From the NCBI RefSeq assembly GCF_030345335.1, contig NZ_JAPVRC010000001.1, positions 434,001 to 498,000 of the forward strand: a stretch of 64,000 nucleotides of DNA, given 5' to 3'. The first letter of the stretch is position 1. Each line of letters begins with the position of its first letter. Shown here piece after piece: positions 36,338 through 44,809 of the stretch. The translations under genes were made by a program, and so were the position numbers. The notes beneath the pieces are model-generated. The model saw nothing but the letters and a program-made list of their open reading frames with translations. It did not search any database and had not been told where the DNA came from. Origin of the DNA: Halobacillus campisalis. Its GTDB lineage: Bacteria > Bacillota > Bacilli > Bacillales > Halobacillaceae.

Positions 36338-36437
36338 ATTATCATCATAAAACATTAAAGCCAGAATGTCAGTTCAAATGTTAGAAAATCTAACATAGTT
36401 TTTCATTTATTCTTACACGATGTTAGAAATAGTAACA
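36338..36437 (-). promoter_or_regulatory. Tandem TnrA/GlnR boxes and promoter of the fbpA-like-tnrA unit
   Basis: Two 17-bp sites, TGTTAGAAAATCTAACA (36379-36395) and TGTTAGAAATAGTAACA (36421-36437), both fit TGTNAN7TNACA exactly. They are 42 bases apart, four helical turns. On the minus strand a TATGAT -10 box (36344-36349) puts a start near 36337, so the nearer box is centred at about -50. This is the position used by TnrA as activator. The sites precede the fbpA-like gene by about 160 bases. Confidence 0.82.
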
Positions 36438-36449
36438 TGTGACCATTTG

Positions 36450-37055
36450 GTTCATATAAACTTCCTTTTCTTGAAGGTTCAGTTTCGAGATATTTTGGCT
36501 GTTTCCATTATATGTGACACCGTTTTGAAATACTGGAAACCACTCTCTTTCTATGAGAGCGCGGTGAGCCTCATCAAACGTTCACTTCTGTACGATACGT
36601 CATTTTCCTTTATCTCCGCCAGGTCAGTCAAGTCCATACGCCGCTGAACGAAGCGCTTCCGCTTTTACAAAGGGAGTATCGCAGCTTCCCAATCACCCCA
36701 TGCGATAGAGATGAGAAACGAACCCTTTACCAAGAAGTAGCGTCTTCTATATGCTTTCCGATAGAATTTAGCGCACTACAGCAAGTTTTTTAACATAGGA
36801 GACTTCTTGTTATGAGAATCAGCATACTAACATCAATGTATGATTTTTCTTGAAGCGGTTTCGAGATACCTATTAGGCAGAGGGGCGGAAGGAAACGGTT
36901 AGACTCTTGTGGGATGAGCGGGACAGATAAGACCCCACAGAGCGAAGCTCGAGGGGTTTCAGCGACCGCCCCACGGAAAGCGAACTTTTCCTTTAACCCC
37001 AAAACTCTCACTATATCTCGAAACTAAGCCTTCAAGAATAGAGAGCTTATATGAA
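36450..37055. mobile_element. MITE-like composite hairpin element, copy E (symmetrical ends)
   Basis: About 0.6 kb with both ends of the same type. The left reads TTCATATAAACTTCC, TTTTCTTGAAGG, then AGTTTCGAGATAT. The right is its inverse: ATATCTCGAAACT, CCTTCAAGAATA, GAGCTTATATGAA. The left hairpin module is decayed (TGGAAACCACTCTCTTTCTA then GAGAGCGCGGTGAGCCTC). The right one (about 36890-37005) keeps GGGGCGGAAGGAAA, GACTCTTGTGGGA and CCCCACGGAAAGCGA. The interior CATACGCCGCTGAACGAAGC is the inverse of the segment in copy C. No reading frame or clear target duplication was seen. Confidence 0.62.
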
Positions 37056-37093
37056 TAAAAACACGGACATTTAACAGAGTCTATTAATAAAAA

Positions 37094-37125
37094 GAAGCGC
37101 CCAATCGTAATTGATTGGACGCTTC
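37094..37125 (-). terminator. Terminator of the carbonic anhydrase gene
   Basis: 13-bp stem with one mismatch (GAAGCGCCCAATC / GATTGGACGCTTC), T-rich on the minus strand, four bases after the stop codon. Confidence 0.8.
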
Positions 37126-37128
37126 ATA

Positions 37129-37689
37129 TTACTTATATCCATTTATAATTTCACTGAGTTTACCTGTTTCTGGATCGATTACTAATCCATGGACCGGAAT
37201 CTCATTCGGCATCAAAGGATGGTTGCTCACAGTTGCTACACTCTCTTTCACACTTTCTTCTACATTATTAAAGCCTCGCAGGAATTTGTCAAGATCCACT
37301 CCTGAATAATTCAATGTATCAATCACTTCCTGATCAATGCCTCGCTCTTTGACTTTCTGCAGCGTACCGTCTGCTTCCAGACTGGCCATTCCGCAATCAT
37401 AATGTCCAACCACACATACTTCCTCCGCCCCAAGTTCGTGGACAGCTATAAGGATACTCCGCATAATGCTTCCGAACGGGTGGGAAACGATGGCGCCGGC
37501 AGTTTTGACGATTTTGGCGTCACCATTTCCAACATTCATAGCTTTAGGGAGCAGCTCGACTAATCGAGTGTCCATACAAGATATAATGACTAATTTTTTG
37601 TTAGGGAATTTACCCTTTTGATATTTCTCATATTGTTTATTTTCTACAAATTCTTCATTATGCGTCAGTATTTCATCAAGTAATTTCAC
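37129..37689 (-). CDS. Beta-type carbonic anhydrase
   Basis: Interconverts carbon dioxide and bicarbonate, a likely supply for the carboxylases in this window. 186 residues. The zinc ligands are clear: Cys in IISCMDTRLVELLP with the Asp-Arg dyad, and His and Cys in VVGHYDCGM. The GTG start at 37689 follows GGGAGG; the upstream ATG in frame has no site and adds a basic, non-homologous stretch. It is similar to the YtiB/YbcF-type enzymes of Bacillus. It stands alone between a repeat element and a 270-base upstream region. Confidence 0.91.
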   Translation of the reverse strand: MKLLDEILTHNEEFVENKQYEKYQKGKFPNKKLVIISCMDTRLVELLPKAMNVGNGDAKIVKTAGAIVSHPFGSIMRSILIAVHELGAEEVCVVGHYDCGMASLEADGTLQKVKERGIDQEVIDTLNYSGVDLDKFLRGFNNVEESVKESVATVSNHPLMPNEIPVHGLVIDPETGKLSEIINGYK

Positions 37690-37960
37690 AATTATTCCTC
37701 CCAGCTTTTCTTTGATCTTTTTTCTATAATATCTATTTTTCGACAATTTGCCAAGTTATTAGAGCAGCAGACAACCTCTTAATTTGATTTATCTTATAAA
37801 ATCATCCTAATTACACATAAATATTTAGGGCTTTCATATCGTTTTATCTACACTATATAGGGTAAAATATTACATATGTACCTTTATTCGTTAATGTAGA
37901 TTATCCTAGTCAACACTGACTTGATTAAAAATGCTTTTCAATTTTCAAAGGGGGATGAAT

Positions 37961-38977
37961 ATGAGCAGAATTCGATTGATACCATTTGAAGTTGAGGAAA
38001 TTATTGAAGCCAGAAACGAAACGCCTGAAGGGGTCAGAATGATTCAGGCACCTGAAATATGGGAGGACTCAGAAAAAGGTAAAGGAAACGTGTTAGCCGT
38101 TATTGACACAGGGTGTCATAGAGATCACCCTGACTTAAAAGAGAGAATTATTGATGGCAGAAATTTTACATCCGATTTTAACGGAGAGGCCGACAACTAT
38201 GATGATAATAATGGTCACGGCACTCACGTTGCAGGCACTATTGCGGCTTGCTGCGCTGGAGAAAATGGTATTTTCGGTGTGGCTCCAGAAGCGGATTTAC
38301 TGATCATCAAAGTATTAAGCGAAGACGGCAGCGGAGATTATCAGTGGATCATCGACGGAATCCACCACGCCGTCGATTGGGAAGGTCCTGACGGTGAAAA
38401 GGTGAGAGCTATTTCGATGTCATTAGGTGGTCCTACTGATGTGCCTGAACTATATGAAGCTGTAAAACGCGCTATAGATCAGGGGATTCCAGTAGTATGC
38501 GCAGCTGGAAATGAAGGAGATAACCGGCCAGAAACCGATGAATTCGCATATCCAGGAGGCTATAACGAAGTGATTCAGGTTGGAGCCATAAATTTTAATA
38601 AAGAAATAGCTCCTTTCAGCAATACAAATGATGAAATCGATTTAGTTGCGCCTGGAGTCAATATTTTGTCCACATACACAGAAGGAAAATATGCAAAGTT
38701 ATCAGGAACCTCCATGGCCACTCCTCATGTGACAGGAGCCCTTGCTTTGGTCGCCAATATCGCCGAAAAACAATTCGATCGGAAGCTTACTGAAAGTGAA
38801 TTGTACGCCCAGCTGGTCAGACGGACGATTCCTTTAGGCTATCCTAAATCAGCGGAAGGAAACGGACTCCTAGCGTTAGCTATACTAGATCAATTCGAGA
38901 AACTGTTCCAAACTTTCAACACTACGTTCAACAGACCGGCGAAAGAAGATTTATTTGTCTCATCAAAAAAATCGTAA
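37961..38977 (+). CDS. isp: Intracellular subtilisin-like serine protease
   Basis: Cytosolic S8 protease, 338 residues. The catalytic triad is in VIDTGCHRDHPD (Asp), NGHGTHVAGT (His) and SGTSMATPHV (Ser), with the oxyanion Asn in CAAGNEGD. There is no signal peptide or I9 prodomain; instead the short N-terminal extension with LIPF is present, which in Bacillus ISPs occludes the active site until removed. The ATG at 37961 follows AAAGGGGGA. Expected role: protein turnover at the onset of sporulation or starvation. It converges on dinB with a shared terminator. Confidence 0.94.
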   Translation: MSRIRLIPFEVEEIIEARNETPEGVRMIQAPEIWEDSEKGKGNVLAVIDTGCHRDHPDLKERIIDGRNFTSDFNGEADNYDDNNGHGTHVAGTIAACCAGENGIFGVAPEADLLIIKVLSEDGSGDYQWIIDGIHHAVDWEGPDGEKVRAISMSLGGPTDVPELYEAVKRAIDQGIPVVCAAGNEGDNRPETDEFAYPGGYNEVIQVGAINFNKEIAPFSNTNDEIDLVAPGVNILSTYTEGKYAKLSGTSMATPHVTGALALVANIAEKQFDRKLTESELYAQLVRRTIPLGYPKSAEGNGLLALAILDQFEKLFQTFNTTFNRPAKEDLFVSSKKS

Positions 38978-39020
38978 AAAAAGCCGTTTGTATCGATAGC
39001 TGATACAGACGGCTTCATTT
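38976..39020. terminator. Bidirectional terminator between isp and dinB
   Basis: 14-bp stem with one mismatch (38981-38994 / 39002-39015) with T runs on both sides. It overlaps the dinB stop codon. Confidence 0.88.
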
Positions 39021-40259
39021 TTTATAATCGTCTAGAAAATCTTTTTGGAAACTTGTAGTAATTGTAGGATCAGTTGGATTTTTCAGATGCTGGAATGTAC
39101 CTTTTCCATACTTTTCGGTCAAAGTTTCCATCACTTTATAGAGCTTCTCTTTGCTGGCGTGCTGTTCATAGCTGAAAAGGTCAAGCTGCTGAGTCATTTC
39201 ATTTTTTTCCACCAAGTCCTGAGCCGTTACCCCAAGCAGTCTGATAGGAGATTGATTCCAATGCTCATCAAACAGCTGAACCGCTGCATAAAACAACTGA
39301 TCGCTCGTCGAAATGTAATCCTGAAGCTGTCTGCTTCTAGTAATCGTTTTCCGGTCATGGTAGCGAATAGTAATTTGTATATTTCTGGCCAGAACTGTTT
39401 TATTTTTCATCCGCGCTTCAACTTTATTCGTTAACCGACGGAATACTTGACGTATTTCTAGATCTTCAGTCGTATCCTGAGCGAGAGTCGTCGAAGTACC
39501 GATACTCTTGAACTCGTGGACAGCTTCAGGATCTACGGGCCGATCGTCAATCCCGGTCGCTCTTTTTTGCAGACGTTCTCCATTTATACCGAGAAGATTT
39601 TTTAATTCTAGCGGTGAATGACGGGCTAAATCACCAATCGTGTTCACATGAATCTTACGAAGTTTTTCAGCCGTTTTTTCCCCCACCCCATACATTTCTT
39701 CTATTGGCAGTACCCACAACTGCTTTTCCAGGTCTCTTTTACGTAAAATCGTTATTCCCATCGGTTTTTTCATATCAGAAGCCATTTTAGCTAAAAACTT
39801 ATTGGGAGCGATCCCGATACTGCAAGGAAGATCCAACTCTTGAAAAATTCTGTTTTGAATCCTCTCTGCTATTTCAGGCGGTGACCCCTGGTCCTGACAA
39901 TCGGTAATATCCATATAACCTTCATCGATAGATACTGGCTGTACCATATCCGTCACGTCAGCAAGTATTTTAAACATTTCCTTCGACGCTGTTCGATACC
40001 TATCGAAAGTCGGTCTCATGACTATAAGATTAGGACATAGCCTTTTTGCTTCACCAACAGGCATTGTCGTTTTCACACCGTATTTCCTTGCTTCATAGCT
40101 GCTAGTCACAACGATTCCCCGTCGTTCTTCAGGATTTCCTGCAATCGCTAACGGTTTTCCCTTCAGAGAGGGGTCGAAAGCCATTTCTACTGAAGCATAA
40201 AAACTATTCATATCTACATGAAAAATGACTCGGCCATTTTTCGGGTACCATTTCGACAT
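39015..40259 (-). CDS. dinB: DNA polymerase IV (Y family)
   Basis: Error-prone translesion polymerase, 414 residues, the YqjH/PolY1 counterpart. Metal-binding motifs are FHVDMNSFYASVE and SIDEGYMDIT; the helix-hairpin-helix GVGEKTAEKLRKI and the little-finger domain follow. The C-terminus has the beta-clamp-like QLDLFSYEQ motif. A longer frame up to 40304 would translate through a LexA box, so I place the start at 40259 (MSKWYPKNG), six bases after AAGGAAGG. An ATG two codons earlier (40265) is too near that site. Expected to be SOS-induced. Confidence 0.95.
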   Translation of the reverse strand: MSKWYPKNGRVIFHVDMNSFYASVEMAFDPSLKGKPLAIAGNPEERRGIVVTSSYEARKYGVKTTMPVGEAKRLCPNLIVMRPTFDRYRTASKEMFKILADVTDMVQPVSIDEGYMDITDCQDQGSPPEIAERIQNRIFQELDLPCSIGIAPNKFLAKMASDMKKPMGITILRKRDLEKQLWVLPIEEMYGVGEKTAEKLRKIHVNTIGDLARHSPLELKNLLGINGERLQKRATGIDDRPVDPEAVHEFKSIGTSTTLAQDTTEDLEIRQVFRRLTNKVEARMKNKTVLARNIQITIRYHDRKTITRSRQLQDYISTSDQLFYAAVQLFDEHWNQSPIRLLGVTAQDLVEKNEMTQQLDLFSYEQHASKEKLYKVMETLTEKYGKGTFQHLKNPTDPTITTSFQKDFLDDYKK

Positions 40260-40277
40260 GGCCATCCTTCCTTTATT

Positions 40278-40291
40278 CGAACGTTCGTTCT
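40278..40291 (-). promoter_or_regulatory. LexA (SOS) box upstream of dinB
   Basis: On the minus strand AGAACGAACGTTCG, which fits the B. subtilis LexA consensus CGAACRNRYGTTYG at 13 of 14 positions. It lies about 20 bases above the chosen start. Confidence 0.82.
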
Positions 40292-40401
40292 TACATTGTA
40301 TCATACTTCAAGTCATTTGAATCCGATGACATCCCTCCCCAAAAACGTAAGAGCTGTCAACAAAAGTCCATTAATTAACTTCGTAGTAAATATAACTTTA
40401 A

Positions 40402-41100
40402 ACATGGCTATGTTAAAGGTGGTCGTTGATATTGATAAGTGAGTTATTCAACAATATGGCAGGATAGTGGAAGACTTGATTTCGAGACATTGGGTTAGTG
40501 GGTCAGGCCGGCGGGGAATGGCTCGCTTTCCGTGGGAGCGCGGTGAGCTTCCTCGGACGTCCCGTCCTGTGGGATCTCACCCAGCACTCTCTTCCCACAG
40601 GAGTCTTCACCATTCCCCGCCGCCCCTTACTATATATGCGCTTCTCGAAATCCACATAATAAGCTTTATCAGCTCACTCCAGTCCAAACTCTGCTGAACG
40701 TAACGCTATCGCTTGTAAAATGGAGCGTCACAGTTTCCCACCTCCCCATAGGAAGTTAGTGAGAAAAAGAACCACGTTCACTCATAAGAAGCGTCTTTCA
40801 TCTCTGTCCTTTGAGAATAGAGAGCTCTATAGCAAGGTTTTTTCAACATGAGCACTTGCTATGAGAATCAGTTTGCTTTTTCATGAAGTGGTTTCGAGAT
40901 ACTTATATGGCAGAGGGGCGGAGGGAAACGGTGAGACTCCTGGGGGAGGAGCGGAACAGGTGAGACCTCGGAGAGCAAAGCTCGAGGAGGCTCAGCGCCC
41001 GCCCCCCGGAAAGCGATCCGTTTCCCTTAGCCCCTAAATTCTCTTTATGTCTCGAAACTGAGTCTTCAACATAAGGGAGCTTATTTAAATATCAATAAGG
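40402..41100. mobile_element. MITE-like composite hairpin element, copy G
   Basis: About 0.7 kb between dinB and a peptidase gene, bracketed by the 9-bp repeat AACTTTAAA (40393-40401, 41101-41109), although part of that motif may belong to the element itself. The left end reads GTTGATATTGATAAGTGAGT then ATGGCAGGATAGTGGAAGAC. The right end reads TGTCTCGAAACTGAGTCTTC then AAGGGAGCTTATTTAAATAT. Hairpin modules lie at about 40505-40625 and 40912-41035, with outer stems GGCGGGGAATGG / CCATTCCCCGCC and GGGGCGGAGGGAAACGG / CCGTTTCCCTTAGCCCC. The left 260 bases match 12463-12722 inversely at about nine bases in ten; the right module matches 20280-20480 inversely. Confidence 0.68.
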
Positions 41101-41128
41101 AACTTTAAATTAGCCTTCAACATAAAAG

Positions 41129-41184
41129 TCGCTCCTCTCGTTATTTTGTTAGAGGCTAAGCTTAACAAAAAACAAGAAGAGCGA
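41129..41184 (-). terminator. Long imperfect hairpin downstream of the M20 peptidase
   Basis: Arms of 22-23 bases (41129-41151 / 41163-41184) with few mismatches and an 11-nt loop. The T tract after it on the minus strand is short, so this is a terminator or mRNA 3' structure. Confidence 0.5.
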
Positions 41185-41231
41185 TTCTTAGAGTGAATGT
41201 TCAACTGTATTTAGAGGATGTCCTTAACCTT

Positions 41232-42359
41232 TTAACGTTCAGCCGCTTCCACTATGATAGCAGTCACAAATTCAGCAACTTTTTCAAGTTCCTCGACTGG
41301 AATCCGTTCATTCGTCGTATGAATTTCCTCATAGCCTACAGATAAATTCACGGTAGGAATATCGAACCCAGCAATGATATTGGCGTCACTTCCGCCGCCA
41401 CTCGTAAGCAATTCGCTTTCTCGCCCGATTTTAGTTGCGGCAGCTTTTGCTACTTCCACGACCTGATCGCCAGCTTCATGCTTGAATCCAGGGTACATAA
41501 CTTCGATTTTCAATTCCACTTCTCCGCCCATTTCTTCGGCTGTTTCGGTAAAGGCTTGTTTCATTCTTTCAACTTGAGCTTCCATTTTTTCAGGTACAAG
41601 TGAACGAGCTTCCGCTAAAACCTCTACATGATCGCAAACGATGTTCGTTTGTCTGCCTCCTTCAAAACGTCCAATATTAGCAGTGGTTTCTTCATCTATA
41701 CGGCCTAAAGGCATTTTAGCAATCGCTTTCGAAGCTAAGGTGATAGCAGAAACCCCTTTTTCTGGAGCTACACCTGCGTGAGCTGTTTTTCCTTTGATGA
41801 TGGCATTGATTTTTGCCTGGGTAGGGGCAGCTACGATAATATTTCCTACTTTACCATCACTGTCGATCGCATACCCATATTTAGCCTTTAAGTGTTCACT
41901 ATCGAGCGCTTTAGCTCCGACAAGCCCGCTTTCCTCACCGACCGTTATGATAAACTGTAAATCTCCATGCTCAACACTTTGTTCCTGCAGACTGCGGATC
42001 GCCTCTAAAATCGCCGCAATGCCGGCTTTATCATCAGCGCCTAAAATAGTCGACCCATCAGTGATGACATATCCATCTTTGACTGAAGGCTTTACTCCAT
42101 TCCCCGGGATAACGGTATCCATGTGAGAAGTGAAATAAATCGTATCTGCCTCATCTTTTGTCCCTTTTAAGTTGCAGATCAGGTTTCCTGCACCATGCCC
42201 CGTTTTTGATTTCGCATCATCTTCAATGACCTCAAGACCAAGGGATTTGAACTTCTTTGTTAATATTTTTGCAATTTTTGCTTCGTCTTTTGTTTCAGAA
42301 TCCACTTTGACTAATTCAATGAATTCGTCTAATAATCTTTTTTTATTGATCGCTACCAT
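41232..42359 (-). CDS. M20-family peptidase, YqjE/PepT-like
   Basis: 375-residue zinc aminopeptidase or deacylase of the M20 family, close to the tripeptidase T-like YqjE. Metal-site motifs in order are YFTSHMDTV (His, Asp), GADDKAGIAA (bridging Asp), TVGEESGLVGA (catalytic Glu and ligand) and the C-terminal THTNERIPVE region (here IHTNERIPVE) with His. The dimerisation domain occupies about 180-290. An AAAGGGGA site stands before the ATG. It lies 70 bases after the carboxyltransferase gene on the same strand. The precise peptide substrate is not known. Confidence 0.9.
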   Translation of the reverse strand: MVAINKKRLLDEFIELVKVDSETKDEAKIAKILTKKFKSLGLEVIEDDAKSKTGHGAGNLICNLKGTKDEADTIYFTSHMDTVIPGNGVKPSVKDGYVITDGSTILGADDKAGIAAILEAIRSLQEQSVEHGDLQFIITVGEESGLVGAKALDSEHLKAKYGYAIDSDGKVGNIIVAAPTQAKINAIIKGKTAHAGVAPEKGVSAITLASKAIAKMPLGRIDEETTANIGRFEGGRQTNIVCDHVEVLAEARSLVPEKMEAQVERMKQAFTETAEEMGGEVELKIEVMYPGFKHEAGDQVVEVAKAAATKIGRESELLTSGGGSDANIIAGFDIPTVNLSVGYEEIHTTNERIPVEELEKVAEFVTAIIVEAAER

Positions 42360-42428
42360 GTGGAAAATCCCCTTTCTATGTATACATGTTCCACTTAGTA
42401 CGTTAGCGGAACACGCTTACCGTGTCAA

Positions 42429-43976
42429 TTATAGCGGGATGTTGCCATGTTTTTTATATGGTCTGTCTTCGTATTTATTCTCCAGCATATCCAACGCTTT
42501 TATTAGAGTAGACCGAGTTTCTCTCGGATCAATCACATCATCCACCATTCCAAGGCCGGCAGCTACATACGGATTGGCAAACTTCTCACGATATTCGTTG
42601 ATCTTACTTTGCCTCGTCTCTTCAGGAGTGCTGCTTTCTTTGATTTCTTTAGCAAAAATGATGTTGGCTGCCCCTTCAGGCCCCATTACCGCAATTTCCG
42701 CATTGGGCCAAGCATAGACAAGATCCGCTCCTATTGATTTACTATTCAAAGCTACGTACGCTCCTCCATAAGCTTTCCTTGTAATCACGGTAAGTTTAGG
42801 AACTGTCGCTTCAGAATAAGCGTATAAAATTTTTGCTCCGTGTCTTATGATTCCCCCATGCTCTTGTTTAATCCCAGGAAAAAAACCAGTTACATCTTCA
42901 AAAGTAATCAATGGGATGTTGAAAGAATCACAGAACCTGATGAACCTTGCCGCTTTATCGCTTGAATCAATATCCAATCCTCCAGCCATGTATTTCGGCT
43001 GATTGCAAATTAATCCTACCGTGCGTCCCTTAAGCCTCGCAAATCCCACTACTATATTTTTAGCAAAATCTTTGTGAATTTCGAAAAATGAATCAGCATC
43101 CGCTACTTCATCAATGATCGCTCGTACGTCATACGGACGAATGGGATCAAAAGGAATTTTATCCGTTAGATCAGGACGGTAATCATCCTCCTCCGCCACT
43201 TCGAGGCGAGGAGGCTTTTCTTTGCTGTTCGCCGGCAAGTATGTGACCAAATCTCTTACTGCATCGAGAGCAGTCGCTTCATCCTCCGTTTTAATATGAG
43301 CATTGCCGCTTAATGTATTGTGGACATGTGCTCCCCCAAGGTCTTCAGAACTGATCTTTTCACCAGTGACGGTCTCAATAACTTTTGGTCCTGTGATGAA
43401 CATCTGCGAGGTTTTTTCAACCATAATGACAAAGTCAGTAATTGCAGGAGAGTATACGGCCCCACCTGCACAAGGCCCCATAATTACACTAATTTGAGGA
43501 ATGACGCCGGAATATATCGAATTCCGATAGAAGACTTGACCATATCCATCAAGTGAAGAAACTCCTTCTTGAATCCTCGCCCCTCCCGAATCATTCAACC
43601 CTATGAATGGTGTACCATTTTTAACAGCTAAATCCATGACTGCAGCTATTTTTTTAGCGTGCATTTCTCCAAGTGCTCCTCCAAACACTGTAAAGTCCTG
43701 AGCGAATAAATAAATGGGACGTCCTTCAATTTTGCCGAAACCCGTAACGACTCCTTCTCCGGGAGCATCTTTGCCGTTCATACCAAAATCGTCATGGCGG
43801 TGTTCTATAAATGGATTTATCTCCATAAAGGTGTTTTCATCAACTAAATAATCAATACGTTCCCTGGCCGTCCATTTTCCTTTTTCATGCTGCTTATCAA
43901 TACGTTCATCGCCGCCGCCAAGCTGTACCTTTCTCCGCTTATCATACAATTCACTGATTTTATCATAAATATCCAT
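42429..43976 (-). CDS. Acyl-CoA carboxylase carboxyltransferase subunit (propionyl-CoA carboxylase beta, YqjD-like)
   Basis: Transfers the carboxyl group from biotin to propionyl-CoA, giving methylmalonyl-CoA. 515 residues, normal PccB length, in two crotonase-like halves. Visible are the acyl-CoA oxyanion region LNDSGGARIQEGV and GPCAGGAVYSPA in the first half, and DVTGFFPGIKQEHGG and ITRKAYGGAYVALNSK in the second. The ATG at 43976 (MDIYDKISELYD) follows GGAGGATT; the frame extending to 44084 overlaps the previous gene and is not real. The biotin carboxylase and carrier subunits are not in the window. Its place after the epimerase and mutase genes supports propionyl specificity. Confidence 0.92.
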   Translation of the reverse strand: MDIYDKISELYDKRRKVQLGGGDERIDKQHEKGKWTARERIDYLVDENTFMEINPFIEHRHDDFGMNGKDAPGEGVVTGFGKIEGRPIYLFAQDFTVFGGALGEMHAKKIAAVMDLAVKNGTPFIGLNDSGGARIQEGVSSLDGYGQVFYRNSIYSGVIPQISVIMGPCAGGAVYSPAITDFVIMVEKTSQMFITGPKVIETVTGEKISSEDLGGAHVHNTLSGNAHIKTEDEATALDAVRDLVTYLPANSKEKPPRLEVAEEDDYRPDLTDKIPFDPIRPYDVRAIIDEVADADSFFEIHKDFAKNIVVGFARLKGRTVGLICNQPKYMAGGLDIDSSDKAARFIRFCDSFNIPLITFEDVTGFFPGIKQEHGGIIRHGAKILYAYSEATVPKLTVITRKAYGGAYVALNSKSIGADLVYAWPNAEIAVMGPEGAANIIFAKEIKESSTPEETRQSKINEYREKFANPYVAAGLGMVDDVIDPRETRSTLIKALDMLENKYEDRPYKKHGNIPL

Positions 43977-43980
43977 GCTT

Positions 43981-44793
43981 TTAATCCTCCTTCTTCGGTT
44001 GACATAGTTCATACATGACGCCTGAGGCAGCCTTTGGATGTATGAATGCAATTTGACTGTCGTGTGCTCCCTGTTTAGGCTCATTATGAATCAGGGAAAT
44101 TCCTTCTTCTCGATATTGATGTAACCGCTTACTTATATCATCCACCTCGAGAGCGATATGATGAATACCTTCTCCTCTTTTATCGATGAACTTTTTTATC
44201 GGTGAATCTTCCATCGTGGGCTCAAGCAATTCGAGTCTCGTATCTCCAATCGGGAAGAACGCTACGCGCACCATTTCCGAATCGACTTCCTCCACCGCTT
44301 CAAGTTGTAATCCTAATGTATCCTGATAAAAAGGAAGAGCCATTTCAAGACTTTCCACCGCAATCCCTATATGAGCGATTTTCTTCGGAGCTGTTCTTAT
44401 TTCATGATTCATCATTTGTTTGATATAAACCGCGATAGCATCTGTTGGTGAACCGCTAGTGAATATTTTCGTTACTCCTTTTTCTTCTAAATAAGGAATG
44501 TCTTCAGGCGGGATCACTCCTCCTCCGATCACAGGAATATCTGAAGCATTCTCAGCAGCAAGCGCCTCCACTACTTTCGGAAATAGCGACTTATGGGCGC
44601 CTGATAAAGAGGATAACCCAACTACATCTACGTCTTCCTGGACCGCCGCCCTTGCTATTTGAACTGCCGATTGTCTAAGCCCGGTATAAATAACTTCCAT
44701 CCCATGGTCCCTTAAGGCTTGAGCAATGATAAGGGCCCCTCTGTCGTGTCCATCAAGACCCGGCTTAGCTATAAGTACACGTATTGGTTTCAT
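43981..44793 (-). CDS. Fusion: methylmalonyl-CoA mutase B12-binding domain plus methylmalonyl-CoA epimerase
   Basis: 270 residues joining two normally separate proteins. Residues 1-130 are the cobalamin-binding Rossmann domain with AKPGLDGHDRG (the DxHxxG motif, whose His is the lower ligand of B12), GLSSLSGAH and IGGGVIPPED. Residues about 138-268 are a vicinal-oxygen-chelate epimerase: KIAHIGIAVESLE (metal His), LELLEP, GIHHIALEVDD (second His) and VMYELCQP (Glu). The linker MMNHEIRTAPKK is short. The start MKPIRVL follows GAAGGGTG. It lies 16 bases after the mutase catalytic subunit, which lacks a B12 domain. The protein thus serves both mutase assembly and the preceding step. Confidence 0.92.
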   Translation of the reverse strand: MKPIRVLIAKPGLDGHDRGALIIAQALRDHGMEVIYTGLRQSAVQIARAAVQEDVDVVGLSSLSGAHKSLFPKVVEALAAENASDIPVIGGGVIPPEDIPYLEEKGVTKIFTSGSPTDAIAVYIKQMMNHEIRTAPKKIAHIGIAVESLEMALPFYQDTLGLQLEAVEEVDSEMVRVAFFPIGDTRLELLEPTMEDSPIKKFIDKRGEGIHHIALEVDDISKRLHQYREEGISLIHNEPKQGAHDSQIAFIHPKAASGVMYELCQPKKED

Positions 44794-44809
44794 GTCGTCA
44801 ACACCCTTC

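Noticed and set aside
36330-36350. Fur box before the FbpA-like gene (TGATGATAATAACA)
   Set aside because: Only one half-site resembles the 7-1-7 consensus; it coincides with the -10 region used for the TnrA-dependent promoter.
11700-41100. CRISPR array or insertion sequence as explanation for the repeats
   Set aside because: Repeats are few, long, inverted and scattered without regular spacers, and no transposase or cas gene is present.
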